A stretch of 64,000 nucleotides of DNA from Streptomyces caniscabiei (GTDB lineage Bacteria; Actinomycetota; Actinomycetes; Streptomycetales; Streptomycetaceae): assembly GCF_014930365.1 (NCBI RefSeq), contig NZ_JABXWI010000003.1:558001-622000 (forward strand), given 5' to 3'. Shown in pieces: positions 1 to 8,065 of this stretch. Position 1 is the stretch's first letter. The number at the start of each line of letters is the position of its first letter. The notes below the pieces were generated by a model. It did not search any database. It had not been told where the DNA came from and saw only the letters and a list, made by a program, of their open reading frames with translations. Both the position numbers and the translations under genes were made by a program.

Positions 1-1230
1 GCCGAGGACGTCGGCATGTTCGAGGGAGCGCAGGACAAGGACGTACGCCGGTCCATCCGGGTGGGCCCGGTGGCCATGCCGGAACTGGCGCCGGACGAGG
101 TGCTGGTGGCGGTCATGGCCAGCGCGATCAACTACAACACGGTGTGGTCCGCCACCTTCGAACCGGTGCCGACCTTCCGGTTCCTGGAGCGCTTCGGCAG
201 CCAGGGCGGCCATGCCGCGCGGCACGACCTGCCGTACCAGGTGATCGGCTCGGACGCCTCCGGTGTCGTGGTGCGGGCCGGCTCCGCCGTGCGGCGCTGG
301 CGCCCGGGCGCCCATGTCGTCGTCTCCTGCGTCCAGGTGGACGACCACGAGCCGGCCACGCACGCGGACGCCATGCTGGGTGCCGAGCAGCGCATCTGGG
401 GATACGAGACGAACTTCGGCGGCCTCGCCCGGTACGCCGTGGTCAAGGCCAGTCAGCTGCTGCCGAAGCCGGGCCATCTGACCTGGGAGGAGTCAGCCGG
501 TGTGCTGCTCACCGCGGCGACCTCCTACCGCATGCTGATCAGCGACAAGGGTGCCCGCATCAAGCTCGGTGACGTGGTGCTGATCTGGGGCGCGACCGGT
601 GGCCTCGGGGCGTTCGCGGTGCAACTGGTCAAGCAGGCGGGCGGGATCCCGGTCGGTGTGGTCGGTTCCGAGCAGAAGGCGAAGGCCCTGCGCGCCCTGG
701 GCTGCGATGTGATCGTCAATCGGGCCGATATCGGCCTGGGCGACGCGACGACGCCCGAGGAGACCATCGAGCAGGGCAAGCGACTTGGGCGGTTCATCCG
801 CCGCGAGGTCGGCGAGGACCCCAGCGTCGCCTTCGACTACATCGGCCGCGCCACGTTCGGCGTCTCGGTGTTCGTCGTACGACGCGGCGGGACCGTGGTC
901 ACGTGCGGCTCCAGCACCGGTTATCAGCACACCTACGACAACCGTTATCTGTGGATGAACTCCAAGCGGATCGTCGGCAGTCACGCCGCGAACCTCCAGG
1001 AACAGGCCGAGCTGAACCGGCTGGTCGCGCTCGGCAGGATCGCCCCCGTCCTCTCATCGGTGTACACCCTCGACGAGGTGGGTGACGCGGCCCGACTCGT
1101 GCAGACCAACCAGCACCTCGGCAAGGTGGCCGTGCTGTGCCAGGCGCCCCAGGAGGGCCTCGGGGTCACCGACCCGCGGTTGCGGGAGAGGATCGGCGCG
1201 GACGCGCTCAATCCGCTGCGGAGCCTGTGA
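1..1230 (+). CDS. ccr: Crotonyl-CoA carboxylase/reductase, 5' end outside window
   Basis: Family enzymes reduce and carboxylate 2-enoyl-CoAs with NADPH and CO2 (crotonyl-CoA gives ethylmalonyl-CoA; longer enoyl-CoAs give longer alkylmalonyl-CoAs). The frame is open from base 1 (AEDVG precedes the first Met at base 16), so the N-terminus lies to the left. About 409 residues are visible against roughly 445 in the family. Seen: the family block YETNFGGLARY, the nucleotide-binding glycine motif WGATGGLGAFAVQL near residue 200, the block YDNRYLWM, and the ending GKVAVLCQAPQEGLGV. Its stop overlaps the start of the next gene (TGATG), so it is translationally coupled to a KASIII and then a 3-hydroxyacyl-CoA dehydrogenase. 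That trio is known from clusters that make unusual extender units for PKSs; here I infer it feeds the PKS at 9-35 kb. Confidence 0.93.
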   Translation, partial: AEDVGMFEGAQDKDVRRSIRVGPVAMPELAPDEVLVAVMASAINYNTVWSATFEPVPTFRFLERFGSQGGHAARHDLPYQVIGSDASGVVVRAGSAVRRWRPGAHVVVSCVQVDDHEPATHADAMLGAEQRIWGYETNFGGLARYAVVKASQLLPKPGHLTWEESAGVLLTAATSYRMLISDKGARIKLGDVVLIWGATGGLGAFAVQLVKQAGGIPVGVVGSEQKAKALRALGCDVIVNRADIGLGDATTPEETIEQGKRLGRFIRREVGEDPSVAFDYIGRATFGVSVFVVRRGGTVVTCGSSTGYQHTYDNRYLWMNSKRIVGSHAANLQEQAELNRLVALGRIAPVLSSVYTLDEVGDAARLVQTNQHLGKVAVLCQAPQEGLGVTDPRLRERIGADALNPLRSL

Positions 1231-2228
1231 TGGGCGGGCGGCACATCGGGATCCTGGGCACGGGCTCCTATCTTCCCAAGGACGAGGTCGGCAACGACGA
1301 GATCGCCGCCCGGGTGGGAGTCAGCCCGCAGTGGATCGAGGAGCGCACCCACATCACCGCCCGGCGTTTCGCCGCGCCGCACGAGGCGACCTCGGACCTG
1401 GCGGTGCGAGCGGCCGAACGCGCGCTGGAGTCGGCGGGACTGGTGGCCGACGACATCGACTACCTCATCGTGTCCACGTCCACGCCGGACTCCCCCCAGC
1501 CCCCGACGGCGTACCACGTCCAGCGGGGATTGGGCGCCCGTGCCGCGGTCTGCTTCGACATCAATGTCGTGTGCAGCGGCTTCGTCTACGCACTCGAGGT
1601 CGCGCGCCGGCTGCTCGCCGGACGCCCGGGAGGCCGGGCGCTGGTCGTCGGCGCCGACGTGTACTCGCGGATCCTGGACTTCACGGACCGGCGTACGGCC
1701 GTGCTGATGGCGGACGGGGCGGGCGCCGCCGTGATCGGGGAGGTCGAGCCGTCCCGCGGATTCATCGACGTGGAACTGGCCAGCCGGGGCGACGGCCACC
1801 GGCTGATCCGGGTCGAGGCGGGCGGCAGCCGGCTGCCGGTGTCCGAGCGGACCCTGCGTGAGGGCTCGCACTTCTTCCGTATGGAGGGCCGCGCCGTGCG
1901 GGAATTCGTCCTGGAGAACTTTCCCGCCCTCGTCGAGACGTTGTGCCGGCGTGCGGGTGTGTCGCAGGACCGGATCGACCACTTCGTGCCCCACCAGCCC
2001 AACGGAGTCATGCTCGCGCAGATCGTCGAACGGTCCGGCCTGGAGGCAGCCATGACCCACCGGACCCTCGACCGGTACGGCAATCCCGGCAACGCCGCCG
2101 TCGCCGTGACGCTCGACGCGGCGAACCGGCAAGGCCATCTCAACGACGGCGACATCGTGCTGCTCGCGGGTTTCGGCGGTGGCATGTCGATGGGCGCCGG
2201 CCTCATCCGCTGGGGAGTGACAGCATGA
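1230..2228 (+). CDS. 3-oxoacyl-ACP synthase III (KASIII/FabH family)
   Basis: A 332-residue KASIII that condenses an acyl-CoA with malonyl-ACP. The catalytic triad is intact: Cys about 115 (VCSGF), His in VPHQPNG, Asn in YGNPGNAAV. I chose the ATG at 1230, which overlaps the preceding stop (TGATG) and matches the usual FabH N-terminus (HIGILGTGSYLP); an in-frame start further upstream would lie inside ccr. The stop overlaps the next gene by ATGA. Between a CCR and a 3-hydroxyacyl-CoA dehydrogenase, the likely role is to build the 3-ketoacyl precursor of a 2-enoyl thioester that CCR turns into an alkylmalonyl-CoA. A starter-unit role is less likely because the PKS has its own KSQ loading module. 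Confidence 0.9.
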   Translation: MGGRHIGILGTGSYLPKDEVGNDEIAARVGVSPQWIEERTHITARRFAAPHEATSDLAVRAAERALESAGLVADDIDYLIVSTSTPDSPQPPTAYHVQRGLGARAAVCFDINVVCSGFVYALEVARRLLAGRPGGRALVVGADVYSRILDFTDRRTAVLMADGAGAAVIGEVEPSRGFIDVELASRGDGHRLIRVEAGGSRLPVSERTLREGSHFFRMEGRAVREFVLENFPALVETLCRRAGVSQDRIDHFVPHQPNGVMLAQIVERSGLEAAMTHRTLDRYGNPGNAAVAVTLDAANRQGHLNDGDIVLLAGFGGGMSMGAGLIRWGVTA

Positions 2229-3109
2229 CCACGACTGTGCGGAGCACGCCGGACATCCACCGGGTGGGCGTCGTCGGCTGCGGCCAGATGGGCGCCGGGA
2301 TAGCCGAGATCTGCGCGAAGGCGGGCCTGGACGTGACCGTGGTGGTCTCGCGTCCGGAGTCCGTCGTCCCGGGACGCCGACGCATCGAGGCATCGCTCGA
2401 CCGGGCGGTGGCCAAGGGGAAGCTGACCGTGGAGCAACGGGATGCCGCCCTGGCGGGCATCCACCTGACGGCGGACCTGGACGCGCTGGCCGACCGGCAG
2501 TTCGTCATCGAGTCCATCCGCGAGGACGAGAGCGCCAAGGTCGAGCTGTTCGCCCGCCTGGACACGATCGTCAAGGATCCGGAGGCGATCCTGGCCTCCA
2601 ACACCTCGTCCCTGCCCATCATGCGGCTGGGCCGTTCCACCGGCCGCCCCCAGCGAGTGGTCGGAGTCCACTTCTTCAGCCCGGTGCCGGTGCTGCCGCT
2701 GGTGGAGCTGACGGGGTCGCTGCTGACCGACGACGAGGTCCGCGATCGTACCGAGCGCTTCGTGACGGGCCTGCTCGGCAAGCAGGTGATCCGTACCGAG
2801 GACCGGGCCGGCTTCGTCGTCAACGCCCTCCTGATCCCGTATCTGCTGGCCGCCGTGCGCATGGTGGAGTCGGGATTCGCCACCGCCGAGGTCATCGACC
2901 GGGCCATGCGGCTGGGCTGCTCCCATCCCATGGGCCCGCTGCGGCTCGCGGACCTGATCGGACTGGATGTCGTCGCCTCGATCGCGGACTCGCTGTACGA
3001 GGAGTTCAAGGAACCGCTGTACGCACCGCCGTCGCTGCTCGTGCGCATGGTCGAGGGCGGCATGCTCGGGCGCAAGACGGCGCACGGCTTCTACTTGTAT
3101 GCCGACTGA
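2225..3109 (+). CDS. 3-hydroxyacyl-CoA (3-hydroxybutyryl-CoA) dehydrogenase
   Basis: A 294-residue NAD(P)-dependent dehydrogenase interconverting 3-ketoacyl-CoA and 3-hydroxyacyl-CoA. Seen: N-terminal Rossmann motif GCGQMGAGIAEICAKAG, the catalytic-His block HFFSPVPVLPLVE (the family usually has HFFNP), and the C-terminal helical domain with HPMGPLRLADLIGLD and GRKTAHGFYLY. Length matches the short FadB/PaaH-type monodomain enzymes. The start at 2225 overlaps the KASIII stop (ATGA). With KASIII and CCR it would complete an extender-unit route, apart from a crotonase-type dehydratase that is not visible here and could come from primary metabolism. Confidence 0.9.
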   Translation: MTTTVRSTPDIHRVGVVGCGQMGAGIAEICAKAGLDVTVVVSRPESVVPGRRRIEASLDRAVAKGKLTVEQRDAALAGIHLTADLDALADRQFVIESIREDESAKVELFARLDTIVKDPEAILASNTSSLPIMRLGRSTGRPQRVVGVHFFSPVPVLPLVELTGSLLTDDEVRDRTERFVTGLLGKQVIRTEDRAGFVVNALLIPYLLAAVRMVESGFATAEVIDRAMRLGCSHPMGPLRLADLIGLDVVASIADSLYEEFKEPLYAPPSLLVRMVEGGMLGRKTAHGFYLYAD

Positions 3110-3166
3110 CCGGCCCGGCGGCACCGGTCCTCACGTTCCTCGTCACAGTCTCCCGGAGGTTTCAGG

Positions 3167-3697
3167 ATGAGTTCCACGACCGCCTCGGAGGGCGCCGAGG
3201 CGCTCCGGGCGACACCGGCCGAACTGCGCGAGGCCATGTCGCAGTTCGCGACCGGTGTCGTCGTGCTGAGCGTCGGCGGCGACCACATCCACGCGATGAC
3301 GGCCAACGCCTTCAGCTCCGTCTCCCTCACCCCGCCCACCGTGCTGTGCTGTGTGTCCCACAGCGCGGTGATGCACAAGGCGATCACGGCCGAGCGGCGT
3401 TTCGGTGTGTCGGTCCTCGGCGCCGACCACGAGGGCCTGGCACGTCACTTCGCGGACAAGAACCGGCCGTTGGGCGCCGAGCAGTTCGACGGTGTCGACT
3501 GGGAGCCCGGCCCACTGACGCGGGCGCCGCTGTTGCGGGGTGCGCTGGCCTGGCTGGAGTGCGAACTGTCCGAGTTCCACGACTCCGGGGACCACTCGAT
3601 ATTCATCGGGGACGTGGCCGGCGCACGCGTCGGACCGACCGGTGCCGGGCTGCTCTTCTTCGGTGGCCGGTTCCAGCGCACCGTGTCCCGTCACTGA
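3167..3697 (+). CDS. Flavin reductase, HpaC/FMN-binding split-barrel family
   Basis: A 176-residue protein of the flavin reductase domain family, which uses NAD(P)H to make free FADH2 or FMNH2 for a two-component monooxygenase. Family features seen: FATGVVVLSV, the MTANAFSSVSLTPP block that contacts flavin, and the C-terminal GLLFFGGRF. A good ribosome site (GGAGG) precedes the ATG at 3167. It sits 57 bp after the dehydrogenase in the same orientation. The natural partner is the acyl-CoA-dehydrogenase-like monooxygenase at 8066-9238 in the same cluster; this pairing is inferred from family knowledge. Confidence 0.88.
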   Translation: MSSTTASEGAEALRATPAELREAMSQFATGVVVLSVGGDHIHAMTANAFSSVSLTPPTVLCCVSHSAVMHKAITAERRFGVSVLGADHEGLARHFADKNRPLGAEQFDGVDWEPGPLTRAPLLRGALAWLECELSEFHDSGDHSIFIGDVAGARVGPTGAGLLFFGGRFQRTVSRH

Positions 3698-3725
3698 GCG
3701 ACCGCCGCAGGGGGAATGAGCAGCC

Positions 3726-4331
3726 ATGCGTAACGGGACGGAAGCCGTGGACACCCTCGGCATGGTGGACGCGGCCGCCGCGGGGCGCTGGTTCACCGAG
3801 GCCCTCACCGAGGGCTTGGCGCGGGCGACGGCGCGGCGCGACCGCACCGCGGCCGACCACTCGCCCGCCGGGCGAACCGCCCCCGGCCACCGTCCCGTCG
3901 TCGGGCCGCCCTCCGAAGGCACCGCCATCGACACCCCGCCCACCGGCCGGCAGGGGTCTGGCGCGGAACCTGCCGCCCCCTTCGCGACCGCCGTGCTGAC
4001 CGCTTTCGAGGCATCTCTCGCCCGCGCGCTCACCGCGGCGGAACACCGTGACAGCACCCTGCGCTCGGCCCTCTCCCACGAGGCCCGCAGGGTGCTGCTC
4101 GACGCGCTCGACACCGGGCGAGGCGCGGCGGGGCGCCCCGCCGTCCGCAGCGACCGTACGAAGCTGTCGGCTCGGCACCGGGCGCTGGTGTCGCCACTGG
4201 TCCTGGAATGTCTCGTCCTCGTCCTCGCCGAGGGTCCGCACGCCGCGGACGCCCCCGAGCGCCTTCACTCCCTGGCACGTGAACTGGGCCGGTCCACACG
4301 CGCGGCGCTGGCGAGCACCAGTCCTTCCTGA
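3726..4331 (+). CDS. Cluster protein of unknown function
   Basis: 201 residues with no domain I recognise. The N-terminal 90 residues are rich in Pro, Thr, Ala and Gly and look disordered. The C-terminal half is Ala/Leu/Arg-rich and predicted helical (ATAVLTAFEASLARALTAAE, then HRALVSPLVLECLVLVLAEG). There is no signal peptide and no obvious catalytic motif. It starts 28 bp after the flavin reductase with an upstream GGGGGAATGAG, so it is probably the last gene of the operon that begins with ccr. Codon use matches its neighbours. Confidence 0.6.
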   Translation: MRNGTEAVDTLGMVDAAAAGRWFTEALTEGLARATARRDRTAADHSPAGRTAPGHRPVVGPPSEGTAIDTPPTGRQGSGAEPAAPFATAVLTAFEASLARALTAAEHRDSTLRSALSHEARRVLLDALDTGRGAAGRPAVRSDRTKLSARHRALVSPLVLECLVLVLAEGPHAADAPERLHSLARELGRSTRAALASTSPS

Positions 4332-4868
4332 GCCAGGGTGCCCCTCGATTACCGGACCATTACCGCACGATGGCAATGGCCGAATTCCTCACCCCTAAGG
4401 TGTGTTCGGATCCTGCGGCGCGATACGAGCCGACAGGTCGGCCCGTGTTCCCCGTGCCCACCGGTGCGGGACCGCGCACGGGCGTCAACGGGGGAATCGA
4501 AGGGAGACAGGACAGCCATGGTCTCGACCCGCGCGCCACAGGCTGCGATCCAGCGCCTCTGACAGCATGCGCGGCGGCTCGTCGCCGCCCGACCCGACAG
4601 GTCCGTGTCTGACGCGCCGTCCACATGTCCGGAACCCCACCCCTGCGCGGGTGACCGTTGTTCCGACTCGTCCCGAACGGCCGCCCGTCGCGTCCGTCTC
4701 CCGGTCCCCGCCCCGGTGTCGAGCAACGTGCTGACGCGGATCTCGTCCCCCACACACGGTGCAAGACGCAGACGCATCCTGCCGCGGCTCGCGACGGGAC
4801 CTCACGTGGTCCACAGAGCTCGCCATCTCTCCCCGTCGTCTTCGAACGGGGTACTCAAGGAAGGCACC
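4332..4868. other. 537-bp intergenic region before the amine oxidase gene
   Basis: No gene of normal size is supported here. The one notable element is a 14-codon plus-strand ORF at 4518-4562 (MVSTRAPQAAIQRL, then TGA) behind a strong purine-rich ribosome site (GGGAGACAGGA). It could be a leader peptide for the gene at 4869, but no attenuator hairpin is obvious. The rest presumably holds the amine oxidase promoter; I cannot pick convincing -35/-10 boxes. Confidence 0.5.
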
Positions 4869-6305
4869 ATGAACGCTGCAGACAAGCTTCCCGGTTCCGG
4901 ACCGAGGCATGCGCCCTCGCGCCGAACGATTCTGAAGACCACCGGGGTCACCGCGCTGGCGGCCGGAGTCGGCGCCGGCACGCTGAACACCGCCCGTGCC
5001 GACGGTCCCGAGGACGCGCCCACCGATGTCGTCGTCATCGGCGCGGGTTTCGCGGGTGCCACCGCCGCCCGGGAGCTCACGGCGAAGGGACTGAGCGTGC
5101 GGGTGCTGGAGGCCCGTGACCGCATCGGCGGTCGCGTGTGGACCTCCTCGTTCGCCGGCGAGCAGGTCGAGATGGGGGGAACCTGGGTCGACCGCAAGCA
5201 GAAGCACGTCTGGGCGGAGATCGAGCGCTACGGCATGAGCATCGTCTCGGACGCCGCGCCGACTCGTGCCTTCGTGCCCGCGGCGACCGGCTTTCGCGAG
5301 ATGTCCCCCATGGAGGTGTACGTCCGCCAGTCGGAACTGATCACCCCGTTCTTCGACGGCTCACGTGACTACTTCCCCCGTCCCTTCGAGCCGTTCCACC
5401 GCGAGAACCTGGTGCGTCCGGTCGACGCCATGTCGATGCGCGACCGGCTGGACCAGTTGCGCTACAGCCCGGACGACGAACTGCTGATCAGCAACACCGT
5501 CGGTGGACTGACCGGTTCGGCGTCGACGATCGGTCTCGCGTGCTTCGCCCACTGGTGGTCCCTGTCCGGCTGGAGCTTCGACGGTTACATGAGCGTCAAT
5601 ACCGACCGCCCGGAAGCGGGGTCGACCGCCCTGGTCAAGGCGATCCTTGACGACTCCGGGGTCACACCGGTGCTGCGCGCGCCGGTGGCGTCCGTCACGG
5701 ACGACGGCCGCAAGGTGAAGGTGACCACGCGGGCCGGCAAGACGTACACCGCGCGAGCCGTGGTCGTCGCCGTGCCCGTGAACACCTGGAACACCATCGC
5801 CTTCGCTCCCGGGCTGCCCGCCGAGTACACCAGACTGTCCACGGACGGCCTGGGCGTACGGACCTCCCAGAAGTTCCTCATGCACGTGCGGGGCGCCGAC
5901 CTCGACCGCTTCTACGTGGAGGGCCAGGCCGGCGCGCCCCTGCTGAACGTGGTGCCCTTCAAGGAACGCGCGGACGGCAACATCATGGTCGGTTTCTCGG
6001 CCAACCCCACGTTCGACCCGACCAACACCGCGGCTCTGCAGGCCGAGTTGCGCAAGGCCGTTCCCGGCATCGAGGTCGTGGCGGTGAAGGCGCAGCACTG
6101 GGGCAATGACCCGTACTCCCGCGGCGGCTGGGCGGTACGTCGGGCCGGGGTGCTGACCGGTCCGCTCAGGTCGGTCCAACAGCCCCGGGGCCGGGTGGCG
6201 TTCGCCACCGGCGACATAGCCGACGGCTGGCACGGGTTCATGGACGGTGCCATCGAGACCGGATTCACCGCGGCGGCCCAGGTGACCGAGATCCTCGGCG
6301 GGTGA
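4869..6305 (+). CDS. Tat-exported FAD-dependent amine oxidase
   Basis: 478 residues. A flavin-containing amine oxidase oxidises amines to imines with O2 as acceptor. Seen: an N-terminal twin-arginine signal (SRRTILK about residues 17-23, a hydrophobic Ala/Gly stretch, probable cleavage after ARA), the FAD Rossmann motif VVVIGAGFAGATAARELTAKG, the GG doublet DRIGGRVWT, and a C-terminal FAD block ending ATGDIADGWHGFMDGAIETG. The frame stays open upstream to 4605, but the ATG at 4869 has an AAGGAAGG site and places the Tat signal at the N-terminus. In this cluster a plausible substrate is the cyclic amine/imine product, oxidised outside the membrane; that is inference. Primary amine catabolism is an alternative. 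Confidence 0.88.
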   Translation: MNAADKLPGSGPRHAPSRRTILKTTGVTALAAGVGAGTLNTARADGPEDAPTDVVVIGAGFAGATAARELTAKGLSVRVLEARDRIGGRVWTSSFAGEQVEMGGTWVDRKQKHVWAEIERYGMSIVSDAAPTRAFVPAATGFREMSPMEVYVRQSELITPFFDGSRDYFPRPFEPFHRENLVRPVDAMSMRDRLDQLRYSPDDELLISNTVGGLTGSASTIGLACFAHWWSLSGWSFDGYMSVNTDRPEAGSTALVKAILDDSGVTPVLRAPVASVTDDGRKVKVTTRAGKTYTARAVVVAVPVNTWNTIAFAPGLPAEYTRLSTDGLGVRTSQKFLMHVRGADLDRFYVEGQAGAPLLNVVPFKERADGNIMVGFSANPTFDPTNTAALQAELRKAVPGIEVVAVKAQHWGNDPYSRGGWAVRRAGVLTGPLRSVQQPRGRVAFATGDIADGWHGFMDGAIETGFTAAAQVTEILGG

Positions 6306-6448
6306 TCCGGGGCCGACGCCGCCCCGACGGGCGCGTGGGCCTCTGATTACCGACGCGTGACTGTGCTCTGAGCCGCCCGCCCTAGCGTGTTCTCTGGTTT
6401 CCGGTCGGCCCGGCACATGTGTCCCCAACCCAGGCGAGAGGCTATTCG
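6306..6448 (+). promoter_or_regulatory. Probable promoter region of the P450 gene
   Basis: A 143-bp gap between the amine oxidase stop and the P450 start. A TAGCGT near 6385-6391 resembles an actinobacterial -10 box, with a TGACTG about 19 bp before it as a poor -35. No clear terminator hairpin separates the two genes, so read-through is also possible. Confidence 0.25.
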
Positions 6449-7672
6449 ATGACGGCACCAGCACCGCCCACCGAACTGTTCGGATACGAGTACTACCAAA
6501 ACCCGTATCCCACGCTGGATTGGCTCCGCGAGAATTCTCCGATGCACCGGTTCCGATTTCCCGTCGGCGACATTCCGCTGTGGATAGCCACACGCTTCGA
6601 CGATGTACAGCAGCTCCTGGGGGATCCTCGGTTCAGCACCAACCCGGCATGGGCGAGCAAGGAGTTCGTCGACGGCGGAATGGCGGTGGGCAAGGGCACG
6701 GCGATCGAGCGGATCATCACGATGCTCGATCCGCCGGACCACACGCGGGTGCGCCGACTGGCGATGAGCACCTTCACGCCGCGGCGCATCGCGCAGTGGG
6801 AGGAGCCGACCCACGCGGTGGTCGAGGCGGAGCTGGATCGTCTGGAGAAGCAGGACCAGCCCGACATCATGGACTACGCGGGCGCGATCCCGGCGGCGCT
6901 GATGGGCAACATCCTCGGCTTCCCGCTCGACCGCTTCAACGAGATGATCCACGCCATCGAGCGCGCGTTCCACACCGATCCGGAGGACGAGGACGCCAAT
7001 CGGCGGGCGTTCGAGGAGATCGCTGAGTACGGCCGCGGACTCATCGCTCACAAGCGCCGCGCCCCCGCCGACGATCTGGCGTCCGCGCTGATCGAGGCCC
7101 GCGACGGCGAGGACCGGCTCGACGAGACCGAACTCGTCGCCATGATCGCCGTGTTGATCATGGCCGGCCTGGACACCACCCGGAACCTGATCGGGACGTC
7201 CATCCTCTCCCTGCTGGAACGGCCCGACCAGCGCAGACTGCTCCTGGAGCGTCCCGAGCTGAAGGACACGGCGGTGGAGGAGTTCCTGCGCTTCAACGGC
7301 GGTGTCGCGGTGGGCTTCTTCCGGTTCGCCAAGGAGGACCTGGAGTTCGCGGGGGTGTCACTGCCCGCGGGCGCTCCAGTGATACCCGCGGTCGGGTCGG
7401 CCAACAGGGATCCGCGCCGCTGGCCGGACGCCGACCGGCTCGACATCACTCGTACCGGCCCGCGACACGTCGGGCTGGGGCACGGCTTGCACAACTGTCT
7501 GGGGGCCGCGCTCGCCCGGCTCGAGGCGGCGGCCGCCATCCCCGCGATCATGCGACGGTTCCCCGAGATGAGCCTCGCGGTGCCCGCCGAGGAACTGCGC
7601 TACGACGAGATGTGGCTGGTGCGCAGCATCACCTCGTTGCCGGTCCATCTGCACGGCGACGGGAAGCGGTGA
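6449..7672 (+). CDS. Cytochrome P450 (bacterial class I)
   Basis: 407-residue soluble P450 that hydroxylates or epoxidises a substrate using electrons from a ferredoxin. Seen: I-helix oxygen-activation motif AGLDTT, K-helix ExxR (EEFLR), and the heme-Cys loop LGHGLHNCLG, in which the usual Phe of FGxGxHxCxG is Leu. I chose the ATG at 6449 (MTAPAPP) rather than 6419 because it is preceded by GGCGAGAGG. A 3Fe-4S-type ferredoxin gene follows within 26 bp, the normal redox partner arrangement. No ferredoxin reductase is visible in the cluster. Likely a tailoring oxidase acting on the polyketide alkaloid. Confidence 0.92.
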   Translation: MTAPAPPTELFGYEYYQNPYPTLDWLRENSPMHRFRFPVGDIPLWIATRFDDVQQLLGDPRFSTNPAWASKEFVDGGMAVGKGTAIERIITMLDPPDHTRVRRLAMSTFTPRRIAQWEEPTHAVVEAELDRLEKQDQPDIMDYAGAIPAALMGNILGFPLDRFNEMIHAIERAFHTDPEDEDANRRAFEEIAEYGRGLIAHKRRAPADDLASALIEARDGEDRLDETELVAMIAVLIMAGLDTTRNLIGTSILSLLERPDQRRLLLERPELKDTAVEEFLRFNGGVAVGFFRFAKEDLEFAGVSLPAGAPVIPAVGSANRDPRRWPDADRLDITRTGPRHVGLGHGLHNCLGAALARLEAAAAIPAIMRRFPEMSLAVPAEELRYDEMWLVRSITSLPVHLHGDGKR

Positions 7673-7698
7673 GCGGCCACCGCGCGGAAGGGGACACC

Positions 7699-7902
7699 GT
7701 GGCGACACTGCGAGTCGACCAGAAGGCGTGTGTGGCCTCCGGGCTGTGCGCCGCCATGCATCCGGATCTGTTCCGGCTCACCGAGGAGGGCCTGGGCGAG
7801 CCGGTGCGGAGTGACCTCACCGAGGCCGACAGCATCGAGTTCGCCGAGGACGTGGCCGCCTGCTGCCCGGGCGCGGCCGTCGCCGTGCTGGATTCGGCCT
7901 GA
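7699..7902 (+). CDS. Small ferredoxin, P450 partner
   Basis: 67 residues with the GTG start at 7699 (VATLRVDQKACVASGLC). The cysteine pattern is Cys-x5-Cys plus a C-terminal CCPGAAV, typical of 3Fe-4S (4Fe-4S-derived) ferredoxins that serve actinobacterial P450s. An in-frame GTG at 7669 overlaps the P450 stop and would add 10 residues, but the 7699 start has a GGAAGGGGA site and gives the normal family length. It is the last gene of the plus-strand arm and is followed directly by two strong hairpins. Confidence 0.88.
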   Translation: MATLRVDQKACVASGLCAAMHPDLFRLTEEGLGEPVRSDLTEADSIEFAEDVAACCPGAAVAVLDSA

Positions 7903-7915
7903 GTGACGACACCGG

Positions 7916-7944
7916 ACGCCCGTACCAGCGCGTGGTACGGGCGT
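7916..7944. terminator. Hairpin, 12-bp perfect stem
   Basis: ACGCCCGTACCA pairs perfectly with 7933-7944 around a 5-nt loop, 13 bp after the ferredoxin stop, and is followed by TTCGTC. Likely terminator of the plus-strand arm. Confidence 0.8.
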
Positions 7945-8005
7945 TTCGTCATGCCGCGCGGCGGTGCGGGCGGGTCCGGGGTGCCTCGCGGCGGGTGTAC
8001 GGCGC

Positions 8006-8048
8006 ATGAGTCGGCCTCCCCGACCGGATGTCGTGGAGGCCGACTCAT
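8006..8048. terminator. Hairpin, 14-bp perfect stem between convergent genes
   Basis: ATGAGTCGGCCTCC at 8006-8019 pairs perfectly with 8035-8048. It ends 17 bp from the stop of the convergent monooxygenase gene (8066), so it probably terminates the long minus-strand PKS transcript. Confidence 0.8.
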
Positions 8049-8065
8049 CGGTGGCGCCCCGGCCG

